DNA from: Alligator mississippiensis
Lineage: Eukaryota; Chordata; Crocodylia; Alligatoridae
Direction: 5' to 3'
NCBI RefSeq assembly: GCF_030867095.1
Contig: NC_081833.1
Coordinates: 72,607,395-72,671,394 of the forward strand
Length of the DNA: 64,000 bases
The notes beneath the pieces were generated by a model that saw nothing but the letters and a program-made list of their open reading frames with translations, did not search any database and was not told the origin of the DNA. Position numbers and translations under genes: made by a program. Positions 13,875 through 26,500 of this stretch are shown here, piece by piece. Position 1 is the first letter of the stretch, and each line of letters starts with the position of its first letter.

Positions 13875-14199
13875 GATAACTGGGCTTGGCATTAGGTGTA
13901 GGTACTTTTCATCCATGATACTTTCTGGGCGACTGATTCACATTCAGTGGCTCAGATGATAGCCCTTGATGTTTTTACAAGGGCAGACGGCACACAGCAG
14001 ACACATGTAACATGAAGGTGACAGGAGCATTGCATGCAAAGACCCAGGGCTGGAGGAACTGTTCGGTGCATGAATGCCTCGCTGCTGTGCTTTTCAAAAT
14101 GTTTACACAAGGATCGTCATAAACCTCGCTGTATTGAACCAAAGATGCAGTCCAAGTTGTGTTAACCCAGGCCTTATCTGCAACATATCATCGTGATCA
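13875..14199. other. Short spacer between the CR1 copy and the HNF4B promoter region
   Basis: No gene or repeat recognised. Only about 0.5 kb separates the end of the CR1 copy from the HNF4B start codon. Confidence 0.5.
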
Positions 14200-14330
14200 G
14201 ATGTGTGGGGGAGAGAGAGAAAGGTAAAGCCGCTCCTTCTCTCCAGCCTTCTCTTAAAGCGGGGCGGGGATTGCTGGGGTGCTAGGTAATGATTTGTCAT
14301 TTCAAGGGCTTGGGGTTGTCTCTCTCTCTG
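14200..14330 (+). promoter_or_regulatory. Candidate HNF4B proximal promoter elements
   Basis: Just upstream of the first coding exon lies a GC box (GGGGCGGGG, 14261-14269) and an AT-rich motif GGTAATGATTTGTC near 14285 that loosely resembles an HNF1 or HNF6 site. HNF1 and HNF6 act on the HNF4A P1 promoter (known). There is no TATA box. The matches are weak, so this is only a candidate. Confidence 0.25.
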
Positions 14331-14333
14331 CAG

Positions 14334-14400
14334 ATGAAACCTTGGCCGTGATTGACAGCAAGGCTGTTTCGGCCTGCTCTATTGCCGTTGACAGGTAATA
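14334..14400 (+). other. HNF4B: Likely HNF4B 5' UTR, with a possible acceptor at 14333
   Basis: A strong acceptor-like tract (tctctctctgcag) ends at 14333, and the stretch from 14334 runs into the start codon at 14401. This could be the exon body behind an upstream non-coding exon, or plain 5' UTR. A donor-like CAG/GTAATA sits at 14392-14400; if used it would splice out the start codon. Transcript ends cannot be read from the sequence. Confidence 0.35.
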
Positions 14401-14515
14401 ATGAAGCTTTGTCAGTCCCTAATGGACATGGATATGCCCGACTATGTCGAGTCCCTGGACTCCTCTTACACCATGCTGGAGTTTGAAAACCTGAGAGTGC
14501 TTCCCAATAACACGG
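14401..14515 (+). CDS. HNF4B: HNF4B coding exon 1 (AF-1 region)
   Basis: Encodes residues 1-38 plus the first base of codon 39. It starts [20 protein letters not shown], which aligns with the P1-type first exon of HNF4A (MRLSKTLVDMDMADYSAALD). The start codon follows from this alignment. The donor is GTGAGA at 14516 and the exon ends in phase 1. No alternative P2-type first exon was recognised in the window. Confidence 0.92.
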
Positions 14516-17500
14516 GTGAGATCTCTGTTCACTTCCTCCTAAATAACCGCTGTTACCCTTGGGAAAAAAAGTTGGACTCCTAGAAAAGATAGCTAGGACA
14601 CAAGGGGCAAAGGGTGGACGGTGTAATATTGAAGCAGATGAACTGTCAGCCTTTGTTGTGCCTGTCATTACGGTTAGGCGCAAGCTCCACGTAATGGCTG
14701 AAATGCGTGGTACCTTTCTAAATGATTCGGTGCTCGACTGTGCAAGCCACGATACGAAGGCTGGGCCGTTCCTGCCCTGGAGAACACGCCGCCTCTTTTG
14801 AGCTATTTGTGGGGCTCGGTAATATTTCTTCTGTTTGCTTTCTTAAAAGCAATTCAACTACTTCATAAAAAGCTGCTGTTTTCTCTCTATATGAATTAGA
14901 CACAAATGTGTTGTGACTTTTGAGGGGAAAAAGCAATTTTGAGTCGTTTAATTCTTAAAACGCTATTGCCTACATCGTTCTTCACACAATAAATCATGTG
15001 TTGGACGGAACATATTCAAACATATTTACATGATGTAGCAAATACTAAACTTTGGGCTCGACTAGGAGCATTGCTGCTTATTTTTCACCTATTGAGCTTG
15101 ACTGAACGTCTTTGCAAGACACAAAGAAGAGGATTGTTCTGTGTGCTTTTTCACCGAAAAGTCTGTGCCCTGTTCCAGGAAAGCAATTTAGTGTGACATT
15201 TGGGAGTGCGGCACTCAGGATTTTGTTTTCAGGCATTTTAGTAGTAGCCCGTCTTTCCAACACACGAATCAGTCATTGCCTCAAATGCAAGGCAAGGCAG
15301 CTGTTGTAAATGGTGTAGCATAGGGCTAACATCACAAATAAATTGGATTAAAATGAAAACGTTGGAAACTGCCTGCTTGGATAGTCTAAGCAATATTTAT
15401 TCTGAGCTGTCAAAAGCGTGTTTTTTTCTGCTTAAGATTGATTTCTCACTGCCTCTCTTACACTTGCTCATTAGAGCCCTGGACTATCAGTGCTTCAAAA
15501 TATCTTTTGCTGCCATCTTCTGCCATTATGCAAAGCTTGTGCACCGCAGGGAGGCTTTCAGAGCATCAGACCAACGGAAATTCAGAAATGTAGCCTGGCC
15601 TCGAAAGAAGTTGTATGACTAGCCCTTGGAAGAGGATTTTCAAACGTCTGGGTTTTAATTTGGTTGTAATCCAAACGCGTCATATGGTTTGTCACATCTA
15701 TTTGAATAACGAGGTAGACCTTTTTGGTTTTTTGTAAACCAGGCTACAGATTTCCCCCAAATCCAATAATTTCAACAGAAATGTTCCAATTTTTGCATGC
15801 CCTCACACAGTAGAAATGACAGGTTCAGTTTTTTGGGGTTTTTTTTTTTTAAGTTTGTAGAGTTTATCTAGGTTAGCATTGGGCTATTTGTCTTAATGTT
15901 AATCAGTAACTGGCTCTCTCAGGAACCAGTTGTTTTGACATTAGCTTGTTTGTCTTGGGTAAGTCTCTTCTACAATTTGTAAAACGAGCTCTTAAAAAGA
16001 GATGTGAAAATGCCACGGATGGAAATGTATCACGAGCCATCAGAATTCAAGCCACTCAGCTCTCCCAGATGAGGCCACGGTTTTAGCAATATTTTTACGA
16101 AGTTGGGAATTAGAGAAATAAAGAGAAAAACAAGAGAAACAAACTTCTTTATTTCCCAACTTTAGAAGGCATTTCTAAAGACATAGGATCCTAAATACAC
16201 TGTGGAGAGATTTAGTTTGAACCTATTCTCTACGTTTCCCCATTTAAAAACAGGTAAATGTTGTCCTACATTCGAGTGGGGGCACTATCAGGACCTCACT
16301 ACGTATCCAACTCCATTAAGGCCTAGCTCTTGGATTTCAAACATATGATTCTGAGCTTAAAAGATGCTCATCATCCTTGCCCTGGTAGACCTCCATTGAC
16401 TTTAGAGAGAAGAGGGCGAGCCATATAATTTAGGAGTAACTCCACTAATTTGTATATTATTTCCTGTAATTGAATGACCGCAAATTTAAAATGGATCATT
16501 TATAGTTAACCTATGGCATTTATTAGCACAAGATATTTTTAAACCAATCGTTTTTTTTTTCAAGTATTATTCAAGCATATTTAAAAATAATACTGTAGTT
16601 ACCTTTATCTAAAAATAAAGCTAAGGGCTCTCCAATCTCATCAAATGATCATGAGCTGAAGACAGAAACCTAGTACCTTCCTGGAGTATAGAAATGCACA
16701 ATATTCAAGTGGAGGACACATACTTATTAGTCACTCTGCGAGAGAGGGAATACCAGGCTAGCTTGAACGTTAATCTCATCAGTGAGCCTTTGATAGAGGC
16801 CGTTAGTCTAATTGTTTCCTTAAGGTTTAAAATCATTATTGTTTTATCACTATAACTATGGCAGCTGTTGATAATAGGCTTTGTTCAGAGAAGATCAGTG
16901 CAGCTATCAGTTTTGCTGGGTTTAACTGTGTGCCAAATCCTCTAGCAATGTAAAATTTGCAAAGAATATGAGACCTAGGTTTCTCCCCGAAATCGCTAAT
17001 GTTAATTCATTTATGAAAGATGTATTGCAGTCAAGCAGCAAGTTAACTGGAGCTTGTTAACACATCAGTGCATAGTATGTACCATGGGAAAACACAAATA
17101 AAACTGAAAATTTTTTTTTAGTTAGAAATTTCATATGGGTTTTATGAAAAGTGTTTGTTTTTTTTTTAATTTGGAACATTTTCAAGACAATTATTAACTT
17201 TTGTGGGACAAAATCCCATACTTCCTTTTCCTTTTCTTCCTTACAAAAAATATGGGGGGGCAGAGAGGTAAAAAAATAGTGAAAGCTTTTCCCCCCAGCA
17301 AAATAAAATAAAATGTGGGTTAAAAAAATGGGATCAACGTAATCAAAATGTTCTATGTATCGTCGTGTGAAACACCATTTTTCTCCGACTGGTTTTCATC
17401 AAACATTTGACCAATTTGAAGATTAACCTTTCTTTCTTTGCTATTATGATTAAAACACTAATATTGCTTAGGCAATCGTTTTTAATCTTTTAGTAGTCTG

Positions 17501-20500
17501 TGCATGAATAATGGGCAAATGCGGTTTAGGTAACTCAGAGAATAGTCCAAAACGCAAAGCAAGAAATCCATTTTGACAGTGGAAGTGGGCATTTAAAACG
17601 TTGTCGCATTTAGATGGAAATAATGGGAAATAAGGAATAATGGCTATGTTAATCTTCTTCACAAAAGGAGTGTTCTGGTGGCAAAACTGTTCCCTCTTGG
17701 GACAATCGTATTTATTTTACCATGGATAGAATTACATCTTCATTCTTACATCATGTTTAATACTGGTGTCATCACCAATTGCATCAGAGTTATCCCTTGG
17801 CCAGCGAGAGTGTAAACAATATTCTCTTTAATAGTGTTATTCCTTTCTTCACTCTTCTGTTCAACCACCAACGTGACTCTGAAGAGTTCATCACGACCCT
17901 TTTTCAAATGTCACTCTTGGGCCAGATGCAAGTTGACCCTGGCTTAGTCCTAATTAAGGCCAAAGCAATAAGAGATGTTTTGCCAGTTAAGAGTGTGAAT
18001 GTCTGAATATGCCACAAGTTATAAATTTGCTTGCAGGACACTTCACCCTTTCTGGCTGGAGACTGTGGAGTTTGAGAACAGTTATCTAACTTGTTCTTTG
18101 TTTTGGAGCAAAAGACTCGGGTTTTGGAACGCAGACAGCTGATGTATCATGCGATTGAATTGCATAGGACCAGACTTTCAAAATGGGGCCCACTCCACCC
18201 ACAGTTTGGCAGTTGTAGATGTTTATAGTTCTTGTGTTGTCTCAAGCTGAGATTCCTAAGTGCAAACCACAAAGCAGGTACCTGGGTAGAAATCCAGGGA
18301 TGCAGTGTGGTGCGGTCGAGTTGTGGGGGCTGCAGAATTGGCAACCAGAATGCATGCACCCAGGACTGACTTTTGGCATTTAGTTTTGGAAGCATAAATT
18401 CAAAGGCAAGAATTGAAAATGCAAGTTGCTGCATCTGCAGAAATCTCTGTCACGAGTAGGGTGCAGATGAAACATTTTATCATCCCCTTAGAGCAGTTAT
18501 GCCCAATCTTTTGGCTTCATGGGCCACATGAGTAGTGCGGGGCTGGTCCCTGGGCTGGATTGGCCCCTGTGCTGTCTATGTCCAGCTCTTGCACTCCCAG
18601 ATTGGGCCCCATGTGCTGGGATCACACCCTGGGGCTCTGCGCTGCTCCCACCCCACCCTGTGTGCTGGGATTGGGCCCTGCCCCATTGCTGCCCAGCCCC
18701 GCACTCTGGGATGAGGCTCTGCATGCCAGGATCAGGCCCTGGGGCCTTGCACCACCTTTGTCCATCCCCACACACTGGGATCAGACCCTGTGCCATCTTG
18801 CATGGCTGAAGGGCCACACTCTCTGGCTCAGAGGGCTCTCCGTGGGTCTGGAAATTTGGCAGCAGGGGAGCAGCAATTAATGCTCCCAGCATAAATTTTA
18901 GGACCTATGGGGAGCCCCAGATGGCACAGCACTGGGGGCTGCATCTGGTGTGTGGGCTGCAAGTTAAGCCCCTGCCTCAGAGTATCCGTCTCATTGCCAG
19001 AAGTGGATTTGACTCATCAAAATTAAATATGAATTGGATTCTGCATTCCCAATTCAGATCTGGGGTTTGAAAAGGGAGCCTGTTTCTTCCTACTGAATGT
19101 CTTACAGTAAATCCAGGACCTCATGCAAGGCCAGAGCCCCATCTTGTAGGCACTGTCCAGAATGATAAATACCTATGGTTTAAAGGAGAGAGTGGCGACA
19201 TTCTTTGCAAGTCAATAGTCAAGCTGCAAACTGGCCCCAGGTATCAAAAGTCTTAACTACAAGACCACCCTTAATCTCATTTCTTCTCATTTCATTCATG
19301 TCTTCCTTGCACACGTTAGGACATCATCTTATATCAAGTCTCTAGTATATACTAAGGACCACGCTGATCTAGAATTGAACTTCCCCAGGGTTTGACAGGA
19401 TTGTGTATATAATTTTATAGCCTAGAGGCTAGCTGTAAATGCCCAGATTGCACACTGATGAAGCAGCTCTGCTGAAACTCATGCAAGTTATGGAGTCAGA
19501 CATCAGAGATTTCTGGCAGACAATTTTGGCAATGATTATCTCTTAGTGATACACCCAGCGCGGAGAGACAGATGCTTGCACTGCAATGACCATTCTGCTC
19601 AGAAGCCGTCTAGGACTGAGATGACCTTTAGAGAGTGCGTCTAATTATTGATTTTTCTTTAAAAAAGTTCCATCAGGTGTTTCCTTCTACCAGAAATCCC
19701 ATAGATATGTCACCGGAAAACTTTCTGACACATTTTATTGAAAGATAATCCTTTGGCATTATGGAGCTGGGCAACTCTATCCATTACACATCATTGTGCT
19801 CCTGTGTTGGAAGAAGTAGGCGTCCTTCCAGAGCCTGTGTTTCCCTTTCTCTCTCAATAGAGGCCCTTCCAAAACAAAACCCCAAGCCAAAACATCACAA
19901 AGTGTTGTGCAAGGCTTGAAATTCAATTCCAGATCCAAACTTTGCATCTGGATTTTTATGGTTCACGTGCTCCTTTGTCTCACTCTTCCTCTGTTGGAGT
20001 CTGCCATTAATTTGGGATAGGAGTATAAAATAGTGATGGACTTGGCAGTATACAACTGCTCAGCCAATGTGTCTACGTCAAACTACTATCAACTCGTGAA
20101 AAGGAAACGTCATTGTGCACTCTGGACTGGACTTTGCTGTGCTCGGCACTCATCAAGTCTACTCTAATTTATAGCCTTACAACTTCACTGACCTCAGAGG
20201 TGTTTACATGGTTTTCTAGTTGTAATTGTGAGGACAAAATTAGCCCCTTAACTTGAAAGCAATAATATCATATGATTCATAAGGTGCACTGAGGTTATTC
20301 ACCCACAAGGAATGATGTCAGGGCATCATGGGAGACAAAGTCTGACCAGAAACAGGGTTCGTGGAGGAGAATGGGGACATGAGGGCCCCAGAGCTACAGT
20401 TTTCTCAAGGCATTGCAAAAATTCAGGCAGGTCGTGGGGTCAATGTTGGTACAAAACAAACCAACGCGTTTCATTTTGATTTTTTGGACTGGAAAATTCT

Positions 20501-23500
20501 ACCGATGCCAAACTTTTCTTCTAACCAATTTTGATTTTCTTGAAGCCTCTTTCTCTGGTCAGAAAAGGTTTTATTCAACTCGATTGTCCACAATGTGGTG
20601 CTGATAGCACCACTGAAAATGGATTCACTTTGCCTGGCGTGAGCACATGTGTTAGGTCAGAAAAGGGACATGTCTACGTGAGACGCTTACTGTGCATTGG
20701 CCTAATAACACTGCACTCAGTAGCCTGTCACGGCAAAAACTGTGCGAATAGCCTGCTGCGTAATGTTATTAGGCTAATGCTCATTAAATGTTACTAAAAA
20801 ACGGGGTGCTAGTGCTACTGCGCAGTAACTTTAGGTACTATGCATTTAGTTAGTGCTTTATTAAGGAAGCACTAAAGTAAATGTGCAGTATCTAAGGTGC
20901 ATTAATGAACGTGTAGACATGCCCAAGGTAACAGAATTGTTCCTGAAATGGCTGGAGCCAAAAGCTTGTGGGCCTTACTCAAGCAAAAGTCCTACCAAGT
21001 GAGGGTCAGGTTATGAACACTTTACTCACATTAGTGACAAGTGTAACCCTCATTGACTTCACTCACCAGAATGGTTTTATTAAGCTGAAACTAGGCTTTC
21101 ATAGTCTGGTCTTGTGTTGGGTAGATGGCCTGAGGACAAACTGGGTTTCTTTGGAATAATGGATCTTTGAATTCTGTGCTGGTCATCTGGGCCCAGCTGT
21201 ACTGGATTGAATGGGATTACATGGGTGTAACTGAGAAGAACTGGCCCCCTTTTATCTTTATGTTTATTGTGCAATTGAAAAAAAAATTGGAATCAAACGA
21301 ACCCTGAGGAATTGTTTATTATGGCCAGTCTGACCACGTGCTTGTTCAGAAAAGACTTGGATGAAGCCAGAAGATATTCAAAGATCGAGCTGATCCTGAC
21401 AAAATATAGCACTCTGGAGATACCGTTTCCGTTTCATTCAGTTCCATTGTGCTGTCACCAGTGGAAGGCTAGCAAGATCAATGTGAGCTTCAATGATCTG
21501 CCACATAAGAGTCTTGTCTGCTAAGACATCGAGCATTTTTCCCAGGGCTGAGCACACAACATTCAGTAACCTTAATGAGATCTGGGGACCACCTCCACTT
21601 TGGGAGGTGGAGAATAGTAATTCCTGCCCATATTGTCTACAAATTACTCACATGCCATTTTGCTACCTTGTCGTTCTTATTCCTCAGTATGGCCTTCCCT
21701 CCCCCCCATCCATCTCTTAGAGGTTTTCATTTAGTTTATAAGATTTGTCAGTGCAGCAGTGATAAGCTTATTATGTTTGTACAGTACCATGGAGAACGGG
21801 ACCGTGCCCTTTTTGCCCACTGGGTACCAATGCAATATAAATGTTAAATAAAGTTAGTTTGATCTACCGACGACTAAAGTCACTCTGAGTTGGTTCAGGG
21901 ACAGTGGCAGTGGTTAGATACCTATGTCAACCATCACAATTATGTGTCTTAGGATGTTTCTTAGACATTATTCTTTCCACATGTTAAATGTGCTTAAGAC
22001 AGGAGCATCTGCATGTTAAGGCAGGAAAAGATGAGCTACATCTGCATGGAATAGATCATACTTACACCTCTTCAAGTGAGAAATCTTTTTGATTGGTGCT
22101 TATCATGAGGTTAAATTGATTTGCTCCACAGGGCCAATATGAGCAACTTGTGCTCCTCCAGTATCCTAGGATGCACTGCTTCCAGCCTCCCCCCCCCCGA
22201 GGACAATTTATCCTCCCAAACTCTGGATGAGACCTGGAGAGGCAGGCAGCCCTAGGAGAACTAGAGAGAGCTGGGAAGAGGTGAAGAGCCGCAGGGCAAG
22301 CTGGGCAACTGCCAGCCCTGGGATGCTGACCAGCCCCCTCCACCTCCCCGGTTTCCCCCAGTTGCCCAGCTTCTTGGCTTTCCCTTGCTCTCCATCTATC
22401 CAGGGCAGTACAGAGAATACAAAGAGTGGGGGACGGGTCCAGTAACACTCACAGCACGTTCTAACTTTAATACCACCTAACACTCAGCACACCCACATTA
22501 CAATGTGTAACTACACCCTCGCATACAGGTGTGAGCTCCCTTGTAGGAAGAAATTTAGAAGCAATTTTCAACAAAATGGTCCTGGGATGCTTCTTTATTA
22601 GCATCCTGAGGTTATTTGAGTTGACAGGAGTGTATCTGTTGGAATAGGAGTGTAGGTTGTAGCCGTGTTGGTCTAAGGATATAGGCAGACAAGGTTCCTT
22701 GGGTGAATCTGATATCTTTTATTATTATTGGGTTGGTCTAATAAAAGATATCAGATTCACCCAAGGAACCTTGTCTGTTGGAATAGGGAATGGAAGCATT
22801 GAATAGAAAACAAATCCAAGGAGGGTTGTGCTTAGTGTGACAGCCTTCAAATGGCCAAGCTTTCCATTCTCTGTCATGCAGAGATAGGCAGGCAAGGTTG
22901 TTAGAGTAGATGTGACATCTTTTATTGGAGCAGCTGAATAGTTGGAAAACTGTTCTTAAAAAGTTCTTAGCAAGTTCTTTCCAAATAGTCAGTTTGAATA
23001 GATGTGATATCTTTTATTAGACCAAGAACCTTGCCTGCCCATGTCCTTAGACCAACACGGCTACAACCAAAAACCCTGTTTCACAGAGATAGCACAAGCA
23101 GGTTTGGAGGAAGGGCAGATGTGCAGGGGGAGACCAGATAGATAGAGCCCATGCCATCATGTTGTTCTGGCTCCTTGGGGGAAAGACCTAATTGAGTTTC
23201 TGCTCCATCTGCAGAACCGATAGCTGCAGAATCATCCAATGCCAGCCTGCTTGCCGGCAGCATCAGCTCCATTTGCTCCATCTGTGGGGACCGCGCCACT
23301 GGGAAGCATTATGGAGCCTCTAGCTGCGATGGCTGCAAAGGGTTCTTCAGAAGAAGCGTCCGCAAGAACCACGTCTACTCGTGCAGGTAAAGTGCTCTGC
23401 TGGGTTTCAGCACTGGGAGCAGGTTGGGGCAGGGATTGTCTATTATTCGGCGTACAGGGCCTCACACAATGGGACCTCAGTCTCAGCCTGGACCGATAAT

Positions 23501-26500
23501 GATGATGGTGGTGATGTAATCTACTTTCTTGAGCATAAGACTTGGAAACTGGGGACTTCTGAGTTCTAATTTCACCTGAGTCTTTGAGCAATCCCTTTCC
23601 TGGTTGCATGTCTCCGTGCCCTCACAATTAAAACAGAGGAAAGTTCTAGCATTGAGGACTCGTTTCCATATGTCAAGTGCTAAGTACTTTTACTGGGTGT
23701 GGAGTGACCCTAAGAACTCATCGAGTCCTCGCAAGGGAATGCCGCGATGGCAGGGAGCCAAAGTCCCCGGGACTGATTTTCGAACACGGGCTCTCTTGCT
23801 TTGTCTAACCATTAATGGAAATGCAATCTGCAGGTATCTCCAAACCTGCTTCTCTCCCCCCAGCAGCTGTCTCTTTCTGCCTTTCTGGTCATGTTGGTTT
23901 TTAAGATGCACAAATCATACCTCTTGCTGCTATCAACTGCTTTACAGTCAGCCTGTGAACCAAAAAAGAACCGGCTCCGATGGTCTCCACCTTGACATGC
24001 AGGGATATATTCATGAGGCTTATTTACCAGAAGGAAGCCATAAATTATACAGCAGCTATCTCGGTTGACCTAAGAAAGATGATGTTTACTTAAAAAAAAA
24101 ACAAAAAAACCCCAAAAAACAACCCACACTAGAGGATTAATTCATATCTAACTGGAACCTGGGAGTTTTCCTTGTGCTGCAAGGGATATTCCTTGTTCAA
24201 GAAGGTCCCAAACTAATAAAAGACGTGTCTCCCTGTTTGTTTTAGATGAAGCTGAATAGGAGGCACCAATAGCTCTGTTTTATTTGATCACTGGCCTGCC
24301 CTCGCCAGCCCAACCCCTTTCTTGGTTTAATTCCAGCGACCAAAGGGAAAATCTATTCTCACGTCTCAGAACGAGTTGCTCTCGTCCTCCGGGAGTTCGC
24401 GTGAAGCCTCCGTTTCATTGCGTGATCCCCCGGGAATCCATGAATCACGGCGATGCTTAGCAGGTCAGGGAAGACCTTCTCATTCAAATCCAAACCTATG
24501 CCAAGAGCTCCATTGGTGCTCTGTGAATCCTAATTTGGTGAACCATGCCGCAGCGAGTTTAAGGTCTGGGCCGCACTGTTTATAATGGAGTTGCATTCCT
24601 TGCAGACTTCTTCATTTGTTAAGTGGGGTCTGTTCTGCTCGCTGAAATGACCGCAGAGAAAATGTCTATGCAGCACAGTCAGAGAGTATCATTAGACCAT
24701 AAAAGCTGAGGCAGATTCACCTTCCCTTCTTTTCCCCTTTAAAATCCATGTAGGGACCTAAATGCCAGCAAGAACCTGGCTCTAACTCTCTTAGACATGA
24801 ATGGGAGAAAATATCCATCCAAAGAATTTCACCCGCCTCTACGCAAAGTAAAAGGGAGTTCCCAACAGAAGCAGGGGTGCTATCACTAGGATTTAACATC
24901 AGATATAAAGGAGAGGAAACAGACTGATTGCTGTTCCCTGTCTGTCCTCTTCTATACTCCCAGGTAGATGATGACAAGCCAGTACATGTATTCAGGCCCC
25001 TGTTCACTTCTGAAAGACAGTGACTTGCGGAGGATGCATCAGTAGCGGCCTTGGAGGAGGGCAAACCAGGCGACCGCGCAGGGTCCCACACTATATAAAA
25101 ATAAAAATGAATTACATTGAATATTTGTATTGTCAATATTGTATTAAGACACTTTCATTGCAGTTTCCTGGATAGGGCAATGTGAAACTGAACTTGAAAC
25201 TCTCTGACTTTCTTATAGCTCATCGAAATTAAAGCGCCCCAAATGACACTCCTGCCCAGGGCTCCAACAACCCTAAGGCCACCACCGCACACATTAGCTT
25301 GTAAAGGAGGAGACCTGGATTCTCCAACACTTAGGCAGGGTCACCCCACCGGTCAGTCTGTTTCCTCTCCTGTTTCTCTAAACGGGGTCCCCGTGAACAG
25401 TGCAATGAGCTTCTGGTCTGGCTTGGGCTTGTCAGGTGCTGGAGGGATCCCGAGAGCCTTTATAATCTCAAAGTCGGTCCTGTCTCCTTTCAGGTTCAGC
25501 CGGCAGTGTGTGATCGATAAAGATAAGAGGAATCAGTGCAGGTACTGCAGACTGAAGAAGTGTTTCAGGGCAGGGATGAAGAAAGAAGGTAGGTGGTAAA
25601 AGAGGATGCATCCTTTGCACGTAGCTTGGAAAGAACAACCTCTCAGCCGGTTCCACAATCCCGCTGCGGGAAACTCGACTGCACAATTTTGTGGCAATGG
25701 GGGACTGCGATCACGCTTCCCCCATGGCTTGCTCCCCAAGTCCACGGCTGGCATCCTCTGTGTAAGCCCCAAGTCTGAAGGGGTTTGGATGTTCTCTGTC
25801 TCGCTTGATCTTAGCCAAAAGCGTGAAGAGCATCTGAAGCCCAAGGCTGAGCAGTCTGGGAGGGAGGCTAGTTGCCTGGTGGCAGAGCCGCACACACAGA
25901 CGTGAATGATTGAGCTCTGCTCAGTCTATATTAAAACAAAGTCCAATAGTCAAGTTCCAAATTTTATTTCAAGGACCAAATCAGTTCCAAATTTTATTGG
26001 GCAATATCACTGAGGGCGCATCTGGGGACATTCGGTTCCCTGGGAACAATTAGCAGCGGTGCACCTTGATGTCCCTGGGGAATGCCTGCGCCATGCTCAC
26101 TCTGGCATGCGGCAGGTTACCCGGATGGGGTAGGGGAGGCTGGGGCTAGCACAGTTGCTGGCCTCAGCAGCCTTACCTGGGATCCTGGGAGCCAGGGAAG
26201 CTGCAGCCTCATCGCTTCTGCAGTTCGGAGCCTGGCTGGTAGCTGGAGTGTGTCTCCAGCCAGCCAGGCTCCAGTTTTGGGTGGTGCATGCTGTCCCAAT
26301 GTGTGTTGTCTTGCTTGTTTTTTTGCACGGATTTTTTTGACCCTGGGTCAAAAGAAACCCCCCATGCTGCAAGGTAGCAGTATGGGAAATGCCTGAATGT
26401 GTGATAGGTGGCAGCACTACATATCACACGGCCACGCTCGTCTGGACGTGGCCTTTGCATCTATTTGGAGAGGTCCATTTAACTCCATTTCCATCTCTCA

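Larger units (their letters stand above)
14516..23214 (+). other. HNF4B: HNF4B intron 1
   Basis: An 8.7-kb intron. It holds a hAT-like repeat at 18491-18978, an inverted-repeat element at 20665-20924, repeat tails near 19450-19510 and 21775-21850, and two self-inverted mosaic insertions at 22635-22787 and 22879-23092. The stretch 14516-18480 is AT-rich with no recognised exon or repeat beyond a small imperfect inverted repeat near 16100-16165. Confidence 0.7.

Noticed and set aside
16095-16165. Inverted repeat aagttgggaa ... ttcccaactt
   Set aside because: Only about 10 clean base pairs plus a shifted AT-rich block; likely chance.
18497-18892. Overlapping long frames on both strands, rich in Pro, Gly and Cys
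   Set aside because: Produced by the GC-rich tandem repeat inside a hAT-like element, not by a gene.
25785-25832. Functional U2 snRNA gene
   Set aside because: Similarity ends after about 30 bases; the branch-recognition region and Sm site are missing.
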